From contig CM055107.1 in the NCBI GenBank assembly GCA_029204225.1, positions 19,313,815-19,377,814 of the forward strand: a stretch of DNA of 64,000 nt. The letters run 5' to 3'. Within the stretch, counting starts at the first letter, position 1. Every line of letters starts with the position of its first letter. Shown here piece by piece: positions 55,178 to 64,000 of this stretch. The notes beneath the pieces were generated by a model. The model searched no databases. It was not told where the DNA came from and saw only the letters and a program-made list of their open reading frames with translations. A program made the position numbers and the translations under genes. The DNA comes from Diphasiastrum complanatum. Lineage: Eukaryota > Streptophyta > Lycopodiopsida > Lycopodiales > Lycopodiaceae.

Positions 55178-55678
55178 TATATCAGACAGCAGATTTATCG
55201 AAGCTACATACGCACTATATCGTCACAGCCTAATCCTGATAGGGTCAATATACATTTCTACGGCACACATCTATTACGACTGGATGCTACGGGCATTCCT
55301 ATCCTTCCAGCATATCTTACATAGCCGCTATCTTTTGGTCTGAGATACCGTAAGGGACAACTTCGAGTTCTTCTCACCAGCCTGCTATCGAGACGGGTAG
55401 ATACACGGACACCCCCAGATTGCAGAGGATATGTCAGTTTTGCTCTCTTCGCTCGTAGCTAGTCCCTCCGCAGAGCAGGTGGTTAAGCTCTTGCATTGTA
55501 CCCTCACAAGCGAGTGGTCAAGCTTTGTTACTTCTTCTTAGAGATAGAGAGATAGATATACTAGTTCTTTTCTTTTCTTTAGTAAATAAGTCCGTATGCG
55601 GACAATGCACCTCACGTTTGTACTCTCTTTTGTCTTATGTACCTTTGGGTACCAAAAGACGTTAATAATAATAATTCT

Positions 55679-55737
<59 letters not shown>
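55178..55737 (+). mobile_element. LINE ORF2 C-terminus and 3' end (subfamily B) with (CT)n
   Basis: Starts right after CT at 55178 with IRQQIYRSYIRTI, then VNIHFYGTHLLRLDATGIP. This matches IRQQLYRRY and VKLTFYGTHILRRDCLGLP in the minus-strand LINE. The 3' UTR has a hairpin GTCCG-TATG-CGGAC (55590-55603) and the terminal hairpin GTACC-TTTG-GGTAC (55639-55652). AAAAGACGTTAATAATAATAA and (CT)n (55682-55737) follow. Confidence 0.82.
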
Positions 55738-55742
<5 letters not shown>

Positions 55743-55841
55743 AAAATTCTTAGCAAGTCATTTGGATTGGGAGCCGTCGAAAAGTTCCAGGGTGCAGTTC
55801 CATCTGGCATTGACTCCATCTGGCAGGGCGCAACTCCACCG

Positions 55842-56764
55842 ATGCCTCCACGCAAGCATGGGGGGGGAAACTCCCATGGCTCGCCATCTCGGTCTAGCCC
55901 CAACGATGCAAATAGTAGCTCCAGTGCGAAGAAGGTTGATGTCTCCATCCCTCCTCCCAACTCTGATGTGTGCAGTAGCTCCAACGAACCTGCTCCCAGT
56001 GCGGATATGTGCAGTAGCTCTAGCGCACCTAGCGCTGCTCCACCCTTCATCGCTGCTGTGAAAGACTCCATTTCTGCAGCTCTATCTTCTACAGGACCTG
56101 AGACAGTAACCAGCGCTGGTGCTCCATCTCTGACAAGGCCTACGGATACCTTCTTCGAGGCATCCTCCAATGTTGTTGAGTCAGCTGCCAATTCTATCCT
56201 TGCAGTAAGGTCCTCCTCGAATGCTCCAATTGATGATTTCTACACACCAAGAAGGGCATTTGAGGGATACCTGAAAGCAGAGGTAGATGCCTTACGATCC
56301 TACATTGAACAGTTTACACAGGACTCAAGCTACCTACGGAAAGAAATGGAACAAATGCAGGCTACCATTCAAGCTATGTCCATCGAAAAGGAGGCTATGA
56401 GAGCCCGGATTACCTCGTTGGAGGAGGCAATGAGCAAGCAGAGAGAACTAGCCAACTCTACACTGGAATCTAGCTATCTAAAGACTGAAATGGGCCAAAT
56501 GAAGACCACAATACAAGCTATGGCAACCGAGAAGCAATTGACGACCCGAATCATCTCCTTGGAAGAGGCCTTGAGCAAGAAGGACGAACCAGCCAGCACC
56601 ACCAGCACAAGGATCCAAGAACTGGAGGAACGGATTGAGCAACATAAGGCAGAGACCAAAACATGGGCCTCTCTATTCAAAGAAGGTGGTAAAGAAGTCA
56701 ATAGCGTCATCTCAGCCACCATCTCCGAAGAAGAAATGCAGAAATATAAATCTATGAACCACTA
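55842..56764 (+). pseudogene. LINE ORF1, coiled-coil protein, 3' part missing
   Basis: ATG at 55842 (MPPRKHGGGNSHGSPS). The N-terminus is Ser/Ala/Pro-rich. A long coiled coil follows, with two related heptad blocks: SSYLRKEMEQMQATIQAMS and SSYLKTEMGQMKTTIQAMA, each followed by an RITSLEEA or RIISLEEA segment. ETKTWASLFKEGGKE matches EETKSWATLFKKDSG in the minus-strand ORF1. The frame is open but the RRM-like domain is cut off at about 56764, where an inverted LINE begins. It follows directly on a (CT)n tail at 55737. Confidence 0.8.
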
Positions 56765-59700
56765 CACCCAATGTGCATATCTGGCATATCCGATGCTCTC
56801 TCAAAATGCCTGAATATTTGCCTGTCTCAATAGCAAGCTGATGTGAAGAGACTCGTAGCTGTCCCAATCTGTATCGGAGCCCAAAAGAAAGAGGGAGAGA
56901 GGGATATAAAGGTCTAACAGGGAGTCCCAAACAGTCTCTGCGTAAGATATGTGTGCCATAGAAGGTAAGCTTGACTCTCTCATGGTCAGGACGATCCCAT
57001 ACTATGTGACAATATCTCCGATACAGCTGCTGTCTGATAAATGTATGAGTTCCCTGTGGGAGATCCAGCATCGAGAAGCCCCATGACTGAAAGAAAGCCA
57101 CCACATCACCATACCAAGAAGACCTAGCCTGTTGTCCAGCTATAGTCTGAGAAGAAGTAAGTGCTGCCCTCACGTATCTGTGAGTATCCATGGTCTCAAG
57201 TCGATGTAGAAAGGTAACAATCTGAAACATAGCCTCTACCACCATGGGGAGTGAGGCAAACTCCGCTAAAAGAATCTCATGAGGAACTGACGGCTTCGCA
57301 CGAATCATCCTCCCTAACATGGTGATCTGCAGACGAGTGATGTCTCGCCAAGTACTCTGAGATATCCCTGGGCACCAGACCTCCGCTAAGTGCATAGCCA
57401 CAAGTGAGACTACTGTAGAGAAAAGGTGGTCTCTGGTAGTAGGATCATGAATATGGTAAGTAGTACACACTCTCTCCATATGTACCAAGGCAGCATGCCC
57501 CTTACGCAGGCGATATAGAGCAGTAGAGCGAAAAGTGAGTAAGGGACCAGTGAATAATACACCTAGATAGGTGTATGATGTAACAATCTCCAGCTGTTGT
57601 GCATCATAATAGAAAGCGTCATCTTTCATATGCTGCCGATTTGTGTTAAACACCATAACTTTGGTCTTAGCAATATTCACCGTCAGGCCCCCACTAAGCA
57701 AAAACCATATAGAGCATCAAGATGTCGATGTAATCCAGAGGCTGTAGAAGATATCAATGCCACGTCATCCGCATACAGTAGGATAGGAATAATAACATCA
57801 GCAAGAGGACATCCATCACCCCCCTCCTCGATGATCCGCTCTAGATCATCAATGTACAATGCAAAAAGAGTGGGAGAGAGTGGACATCCCTGCTTGACTC
57901 CAACTGTGCTTTGGATAGAAGGCGACCAGCTGCTGCCATCTCTGAAACGTGCTAAAACCCTCTCATATAAGGCGTTGATAGCCATAATGACATATTGTGA
58001 GAAGCCAGGTGAAGATAAGCGCTGAAGTAGCAGGTGCCGTGGAACTGAGTCAAAGGCCTTGCGGAAATCCACAAAGCAGCAGTATACTCTTTGTCTCCAA
58101 TGTCGAGCCTCCTCTATGATGCAGCGTAGGACAAATGCATGATCAATGGTAGAGTATCCGGGTCTAAAGCCAGCCTGTCCAAGAGCAAATAACTCATCTG
58201 ATTCCGCCTGGGATCCAACCATAGATTGCAGAACTGAGCCATAAAGCTTCGCCATCATGTGACTGATCATGAGAGTGCGATAGTTATCCACGTTCATTGG
58301 ATCACCAGCCTTGAGAATGGGATGGAGAAGGTTCGTGCACCAGTTGGTGGGGAAGCCCGAGGTAACAGCCAAGTTAAAAGTGTGGGCAAAGTAAGGAGAG
58401 AGAAGCTGGGAGACAGGTTTGAGGAAGTCTGTGTTAAGAGAGTCGACGTCCTTCGCTTTATGGGATTGGGCTTTACTAATCGCGAATTCAATTTGGTCAG
58501 AGGTAAAAAGAGAGAATGTAGCGGGTCGTGTGATAGGGATAGGCGGAGCATCTATAGTGTATAAGCAAGTAGCATACTTCACCCAAGAGTCAATATCAAT
58601 AGGTGAAAGTAAGGAAGACTTCTTAGAAAAGATTTTCCAGAAATGAGAGGAGGAAGAGAAAAGGGAGCCTATAAGTTTCTGACCATCTCTTGTTAGAGAG
58701 TCGCTTTTCTTTTTATTAACTACATGATGATATTGCTTTTGTACGAGTACTAAAAGATTAGGAGAGTGAGGCTTATGTAAGGCGTAGCAATCATGGTGAT
58801 CATCGGTTATAGGTTTTTCGATGAGTGGGATATGTCTTAGGGGGAAAGGCCTAGGTGGTGACTTGTATAAGGGAGAGTGACAAGAGGCTGGCATGTTGCT
58901 CAATAAGAGAGGAGAAGGGAAAATCTTGCAAAAGAGAGTTGAGCGCGACTATGTAGCGTGGGATGAAATATGTACGAAAAGAAAAGTGAGGTGTAGTGGT
59001 CTTGGGTCGAATGATTGGAAGGGGAGAGGTCTGGCCAACAGAGAGTAAGAGCAGTAAGTGATCAGCAAGGGTAGGAGAGAGTATAGTAAAGCTCTGAATG
59101 AGAGGAATCAAGGCTGGTGAGCCAATGAAGTAATCCACCACACTATGTCCGCCACTATGTGGATGACAAGTGAATGCTGCTGAATCTGGCCACTGTGATA
59201 AACCGTTCAGAATGACCAAGGAATGTGCCTCGGAAATCCTGAGTAGCTGCTCACCAAATGTAGTAGAAGGGGTAGCCTCATCATGTGATGTCCGCACAAG
59301 ACCTGTATCCAAAGCATGAAGCTGGAGATAATCCGTCATCGCATGAAATTCTGTCTAACCGGTGGCCGTGCGTGCGTTGAAGTCACCTGCCAAAAGTACA
59401 TACCCCTGGGGAGAAAAGATAGAAATATCCTCTGATAAAACCTGAAAAGGGTCCCCACCATAGTCTGCAAATGTCGAACTCTGAGGAGCAATATAACATG
59501 CTGCCAAGAAGATATCTCTAGCCAAGCCTAGGGAATGCCCAACTAATTGTAACCATATAAAACGAGCGTACGGATCTTTCTTAACCAGCTTAACGTATGA
59601 CTATACTGGTCTCTGTATAAGCATGCCACCCCACCTGAGCCTCTGGAGGTCGTCCCTCGTAGGAATGGTCTAAAAACTGAGTGCCAAGAGAAATCTATCA

Positions 59701-59842
59701 TCATAGGAAGAGGACGAAATTGAGATTCATGAGTCTCTGCTAGTAGTAAAATATCTATACGAGCAAGATAGGATTGCAAGTCACCTGCAGTAGAGGAAGA
59801 GTGGAAGCCATTACAATTCCAAAAGCCAATACGAAGCGACAT
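56765..59842 (-). pseudogene. LINE G ORF2: endonuclease and reverse transcriptase, the best copy here
   Basis: Starts SLRIGFWNCNGFHSSST at 59842. Endonuclease motifs are THESQ, LLAGDFNART (about 59390) and YFIGSPALIPL. Stops occur near 59543 and 59357. Reverse transcriptase (58903-57683) has [60 protein letters not shown] and the catalytic LLYADDVALIS. A frameshift near 57695 leads to a long open C-terminal part (57701-56765) with [11 protein letters not shown] and [12 protein letters not shown]. The zinc motif is cut after CQICTLG by the junction at 56765. It copied element RNA at a nicked target; the present copy is dead. Confidence 0.9.
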
Positions 59843-59884
59843 AGGGGATCTCAGGCTGCTCCCATGCCCGAGAGCCCCAAGTCC

Positions 59885-60648
59885 CTATAGTGAGCGCTCA
59901 TAGTATCGTGGTTTGCTGTCAATAAACACCACCCGTTGCCCTTTTTCCTTAGCTTCTTGTATGAAATTTTTCCTTGCTAGCCATTGCGTATGAGTTAAAT
60001 CATCGTCCATAAAAATAAAAGTCCCTTTCAGCTTGGCTCGAAGTTTCAAGGCAGCATTACGATGTACAAGAGACCGGAATTTAATAAATAGAACATTCTC
60101 ATCATACTTGCCTCTCCAAGCAGTTTCAAATCCCTCAGTTGAGTGTGAGAGTTTATTGCAAAGTAAATCCTTGGCTTCCTCAAGAGGTTTTCCAGCATTT
60201 GGGATGCCTCTCACTCTAATATTAAGGGCTTTTTTGGCTCTTTTCTCTTGCTCCGAAAACATACTTTCTGATCTTGAGTCAATTGAAATATTCGTAGGCA
60301 AATGTATTATACCACTATCTTTTTTAAACAATGTTGCCCAAGATTTCGTCTCTTCTACTTGTTTCTCAAGGCTGGAAATCTTGTTAGAAGTTTCTGCAAG
60401 ATCCGTAGTAGATGATGGTAATAGAGTTCGCAGCTGGCTGGTCTCATCTCGCAATTTTTGAACCTCCAATTTGAGTGCTATGTTTTTTGTACCTCTGAAA
60501 ATAGTGCATACAACTGCCCAACATGATAATGAACATCTTCCGGTAGAATAGAGCGAGGAATAGTTGGAGGTGAGACCTTAAATAGCACAAATGGAGGAGG
60601 AGTAGAAGGATTAGGAGGGAGAGCTGAGGGAGGCGTAGCTGGTTCCAT
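59885..60648 (-). pseudogene. LINE G ORF1: coiled coil plus RRM-like RNA-binding domain
   Basis: ATG at 60648 (MEPATPPSALPPNPSTPPPF). A one-base frameshift in an A run near 60480 leads to an open frame of about 194 codons. It has coiled coil (SNKISSLEKQVEETKSWATL), then LNIRVRGIPNAGKPLEEAK, VLFIKFRSLVHRNAALKLRA and FIFMDDDLTHTQWLARKNF. This is the layout of L1-type ORF1p: coiled coil, RRM-like fold, C-terminal domain with DDDLT. It lies 42 bases before ORF2, in order ORF1-ORF2. Confidence 0.85.
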
Positions 60649-61170
60649 ATCCAAGCAGGGACAAGGCTAGGTATGACAAGGAAGGGCCAACCCGTCAGAG
60701 CTTTGGAGCTGCTCCTGATGGTTCTTCCTCTAATTCTGAGCAATTACTCCTTCACTTTCACCTGTTCATCACTCAGCTGCAGCAACGCTTCTCTGACATC
60801 GCATTCCACAGAAGAGGATCCGGGCTTCAAGACATGGATCCGCAATCCTGGATCGTAAGCAAATGCAAGTTTACTTCCGTGATTGCCCTTCTAAGCAATA
60901 TCTGAGCGTTGGCTTTCAACTAGTTCTTACTGTGTGAGCATCACGTCATTGCTGCTCCCATCGATGAGAGAGAGAGAGTGCTCCACGATCCAAGTGTGAG
61001 GTCCACTCCAGGTGTGAGGGAGAGAGAGAGAGAGAGGTCCGCTCCAAGATAGAGGTCCGTTCCAGGACAGAGATCCGCCCCTCAGAGATCGCTCCTCAAA
61101 GATCCGTTCCAAGACAGAATTCGCTCCATTGTCCACTCAAAGATCCGTTCTAGGACAGAGATCCGCCCCT

Positions 61171-61175
<5 letters not shown>
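60649..61175 (-). mobile_element. Leader of LINE G
   Basis: 5' region with (GA)n at 60965-60978 and 61018-61036. Repeated words such as GATCCGTTC(C/T)A-GACAGA and AGAGATCCGCCCCTCAGAG occur near 61080 and 61155. Confidence 0.55.
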
Positions 61176-61220
<45 letters not shown>

Positions 61221-61610
61221 CAGAGAGACAGAGAGAAAATGGTGTGATTTTGTGTGTGTGTGTGAGTGATTGTGTGATATTGTGTGTGTGTGCACTGTGT
61301 GTGTGTCTTTTGATGTGTACAGTGTGTGTGTGAGTGAATCAGTGATTGTGCGTGAGAGAGAGTGTGTGTGTGATATTATGATATTGTGTGTGTGTGTGTG
61401 TGTGACATGTGTGCATTGTGTGTGTGTGTGTGTGTGTGTGTGAGTTTTGAGATGTGTGCACACTGCACTATGAGTTTGTGTGAGGCTTGAGCACTGAGAT
61501 TGTGTGTGTGTGCACTGTGTGTGTGTTTGTGTGTGTCAGTGTGTGTGCACTCAGCACTGTGTGTGATATTTTGTGTGTGTGTGACATTGTGTGCACTGTG
61601 TGTGTTGAAT
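61176..61610. repeat. Large compound (GT)n/(GA)n microsatellite
   Basis: About 430 bases of GT runs with GA (61203-61236) and short interruptions such as GTGCACTGTG. His-Thr reading frames on the minus strand are a by-product. Confidence 0.92.
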
Positions 61611-61777
61611 CTTGATGGGGTTCAATGTGGGGCCTGGGCAGTGCGCATTGTGAGGGGTGTGGGACCTGCTACTTAGTTAGAAGTTAGAACTTAGAACTTG
61701 GAAGTTAGGAGTTAGTGACTAGTCCGAGTTAGTAGTTACTAGTTACTAGAGTCTAGTTAGAACTTAGAGAGATCTAT
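61611..61777. repeat. Linker with TTAGAAGTTAGAACTTAGA repeats
   Basis: Short repeats of GTTAGAACTTAG and AGTTACTAG near 61675-61770. Probably the far 5' leader of LINE G, since the LINE F tail abuts it. Confidence 0.45.
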
Positions 61778-61803
61778 GAGAGAGAGAGAGAGAAAGAAAG
61801 AAA
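61778..61803 (-). repeat. (CT)n tail of LINE F (minus strand)
   Basis: GA run and GAAAGAAAGAAAG on the plus strand, that is CTTTC then (CT)n on the minus strand. Compare the TTTC-then-CT tail at 32649. Confidence 0.88.
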
Positions 61804-62890
61804 GCTTTATTAATGTCTTTTCCATGCCAAAAGGCATATAAGACTAGTAAATGTACATGTCAAGTGTGTGGTAACCATAGGAGCGTATGAAACGTCTCCA
61901 AAACAGTAACAACAGTAGCAATCTAGAGCTAAAGCTATAAACTGAAATAGATGTGATGCTATAAGAAACATGTGGGAGCATGTATACTGCTAACAGTCAT
62001 GAGTGAGGTATGACGCTATCATCTAGTCCTGTCCTGCTGGTGCTGATGCTATAGAAGGATGTAATACGGCCTGCGGCATGAGGGGCCACTGGTGGTCTCT
62101 AACATCATCTAAGAGGATGAAGAGGTCTCCTCGTGATAGGTCGAGTAGCTCGTGCTGCAACATGGGTATGTGTGGCACGTTGTCTCTGGTCTCTGTGGGC
62201 AAGTAGGTCATCATCATCATCATCGTCACCATCATCAAAATGTCCTCTCCTCTTGGAGAAGAAAGAAGTGATCTGAGGCTGAGAAACCTGACTCGGCTGG
62301 GCTGTCTGATACAAATCCTGTCGTAGTATAAACATCTCTCGTATCATGAGTGCCGCGCATCGAGAATCCTCATAAGCTCTGAGCGATCGTAAGGTGACAG
62401 GTGTGTCTCGGAACAAACAGTGGTATCTCCCTCTGATCTCGTAATATACCGGGCACCTAAAGATAAAGTGCTCCTCTGACTCCACCTCCTCTAAAGAGCA
62501 TAACTGGCAAATCCACTCCTCTCTCGGGGTACCCTGGAATCTACCAGTCTCAATAGCCAACTGACGTGATGATACGCGGAGCTGTCCCAATGTAAATCTA
62601 AGGCAATGTGATAGTCTCGAGTCCAAATAATGCGGTAAGACCGGGAACCCTGCTATGTCAAGCTCAATAAAATGAGTCCAGTAGTAGCCGGGTTTAACCC
62701 CAAGCTGTCGCCCCCAAGTACGGTCGAGATATGCCCGATATAAGATGCGCCTGATATACTGATGAGTACCTGAGGGGAGCTCTGTAATGGAGATACCAAA
62801 TGACTCAAGGAGGAAATGGGATGCCTAAGAGAACCACGATAGTCGATAACCCTGGTCATGAAGAAAGTGCGAGGAGACAAGTGATGATTT
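61804..62890 (-). pseudogene. LINE F: ORF2 C-terminus and 3' end
   Basis: Minus strand. The frame 62626-62105 encodes [40 protein letters not shown] and the tail QPQITSFFSKRRGHFDDG. The 3' UTR includes GGAGACGTTTCATACGCTC (about 61880). The terminal hairpin ATGCC-TTTT-GGCAT (61837-61824) is followed by GAAAAGACATTAATAAAG. The 5' side is interrupted near 62890 by the Copia LTR. Confidence 0.88.
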
Positions 62891-63277
62891 GCAAGACCCA
62901 GCTATGGAGTATCTTAACTCAAATGCTAGATCAACTATCAAAGCCTGAGAAACTTGGCTATGGAAAATATCACACATAAGGAGAATTGCATAAGCACCTC
63001 ACAAACTCAAAAGTCTGAAGAAGAAATGAATTGCTAGAGAGAGAGAGGAGGGCGTGGGTCCTCCAAATCCCTTGTGAGGCAAGCACCTCCTTTACATGCA
63101 TGGAAAGTCTAGGTGTCAACCATAGGAGTGAGCTACTTGGCCAAGTGGGCCACTTGCACTAATTTACTTAACTTACAAAAGGGGGTCTCATGTATTTAAT
63201 TAAAACATGCCCCATGAGTTATGTACAACTTAACTAATGCTTAGCCAAAGGGGTAAAATAGGCATTGCTCTTCAACA
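62891..63277 (-). repeat. 3' LTR of a Copia element (inner end fixed, outer end approximate)
   Basis: On the minus strand it starts TGTTGAAGAGCAATGCC at 63277, directly after the polypurine tract. It runs to about 62891, where LINE F coding similarity resumes. No second LTR is in the window. Confidence 0.65.
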
Positions 63278-63286
63278 CCCCCCCTT
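63278..63286 (-). other. Polypurine tract
   Basis: AAGGGGGGG on the minus strand directly before the LTR TGTTG, the usual start site for plus-strand DNA synthesis. Confidence 0.8.
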
Positions 63287-64000
63287 AATGGCAATTTTAT
63301 TCAAACTGACACCCAACAAAGTTCTGAACTTTTCAAACTTATCTTTACTAAGTGGTTTAGTAAAAATATCAGCTATCTGGTCGTTGGTGTCACAATAAAC
63401 TAGCTCAATCTCCCCACTATACACTTTCTCTCGTATAAAATGCTGGTCCACCTCTATGTGTTTTGTCCGTGCATGATAGACTGGATTCCTCGCAAGCTGA
63501 ATGCAACTTTGGTTATCACAATGTAACAATGTAGGTCTTACTTGAGCAATCTGCATGTCCTCAAGTAGACGGCGTAACCAAATGGCTTCACATGCGACCT
63601 CGTAGTCGCCCTGTACTCAGCTTCGGTAGATGATAGAGCAATAGTAGGCGTGCTTCTTACTGCACCATGATATAGCCCCTGAACCTAGGCTGAAACAATA
63701 GCCTGTCGTCGATCTCCGATCGTCTCTATCACCTGCCCAATCAGAATCTGAATAACCCTTCAGCTGAAGGTCCCCGTCATCTGTGTATCCAATCCCATAA
63801 GTCATTGTCCCTCTCACGTATCGTAGGATCCACTTGGCTGCCTTCCAATGTGCTTCGGTAGGCTTACTCATGAATTGACTTGCAATCCCAACCGCATCAT
63901 CTTTTGATGGCTTGTTGCTTGCATCCATGGGTGTGCTGATTGGTTTGCTTTCTTGCATGTTAAACCTCTTCAATAATTTCTCTGCATACTTTGCCTGTGA
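63278..64000 (-). pseudogene. Copia RNase H and pol C-terminus, runs off the right edge
   Basis: Minus strand. 63973-63617 has PISTPMDASNKPSKDDAV, KPTEAHWKAAKWILRYVRGT and GYSDSDWAGDRDDRRSTTGY. A frame change near 63620 leads to 63556-63272 with LHCDNQSCIQLARNPVYHAR, KHIEVDQHFIREKV and DQIADIFTKPLSKDKFEKF, the usual end of Copia pol. Reverse transcriptase and the 5' LTR would lie beyond 64000. Only one frame break is seen, so it is fairly young. Confidence 0.88.

Noticed and set aside
56712-56830. Twin-priming inversion of a single LINE
   Set aside because: Both arms carry their own, clearly different ORF1, so two insertions are involved.
61170-61463. His-Thr repeat protein on the minus strand
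   Set aside because: Translation of the GT microsatellite; no start context or homologue.
54462-64000. Next upstream GLY1 exon (LSGPSFA block)
   Set aside because: I looked for the motif on the minus strand between the LINE and Copia pieces and saw no candidate; it probably lies beyond the window.
1-64000. tRNA, rRNA or organelle-derived DNA
   Set aside because: No cloverleaf, rRNA core or plastid gene order was noticed; matches to tRNA are only retrotransposon primer sites.

Overview
This window is nuclear DNA from a plant with a large, repeat-rich genome. It carries Ty3/Gypsy elements primed by initiator-Met tRNA, Ty1/Copia, hAT and LINE elements, and one split host gene with plastid-type exons. 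The very long introns and the somewhat divergent host exons would fit a gymnosperm, a fern or a large-genome angiosperm; the sequence does not settle which. No bacterial-type operons, rRNA, tRNA or CRISPR arrays are seen.

The one recognisable host gene is on the minus strand: the 3' half of plastid-type NAD(+)-dependent glycerol-3-phosphate dehydrogenase (GLY1/SFD1-like). Five exons can be placed by codon-exact splicing: 54461-54374, 27795-27648, 12647-12498, 12379-12230 and 12092-12078 (stop). Two introns are tiny (118 and 137 bp). Two are giant (15,000 and 26,578 bp) and hold most of the transposons here. Upstream exons lie beyond the right edge.

Layout. 1-12077, downstream of the gene: an unknown 561-residue ORF with a duplicated domain, a Gypsy gag fragment, unidentified ORFs, a Copia element without its 3' half, and a DNA element with long inverted ends. 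12648-27647, giant intron 1: two strong palindromes, a minisatellite, LINE pieces, two related Gypsy copies head to tail (one with an internal inversion), and a minus-strand LINE ORF1. 27796-54373, giant intron 2: an array of three LINEs joined through (CT)n tracts, Gypsy, LINE and Copia fragments, and a hAT transposon interrupted by an almost complete chromodomain Gypsy element (44351-50791) with clear LTRs, primer site and target duplication. 54462-64000, within or upstream of the next intron: LINE 3' ends in tandem, two LINEs meeting tail to tail, a large GT/GA microsatellite, and a Copia element running off the right edge.

The most striking pattern is the LINE family. Copies end in a short hairpin whose stem differs in sequence between subfamilies but stays paired, then a conserved AAAAGAYRTTAATAA-like block, then (CT)n instead of poly(A). 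In nine or so cases, on both strands, the base after the (CT)n run starts another copy of the same family in the same orientation. This suggests a LINE that inserts into CT/GA microsatellites, including the tails of its own older copies.
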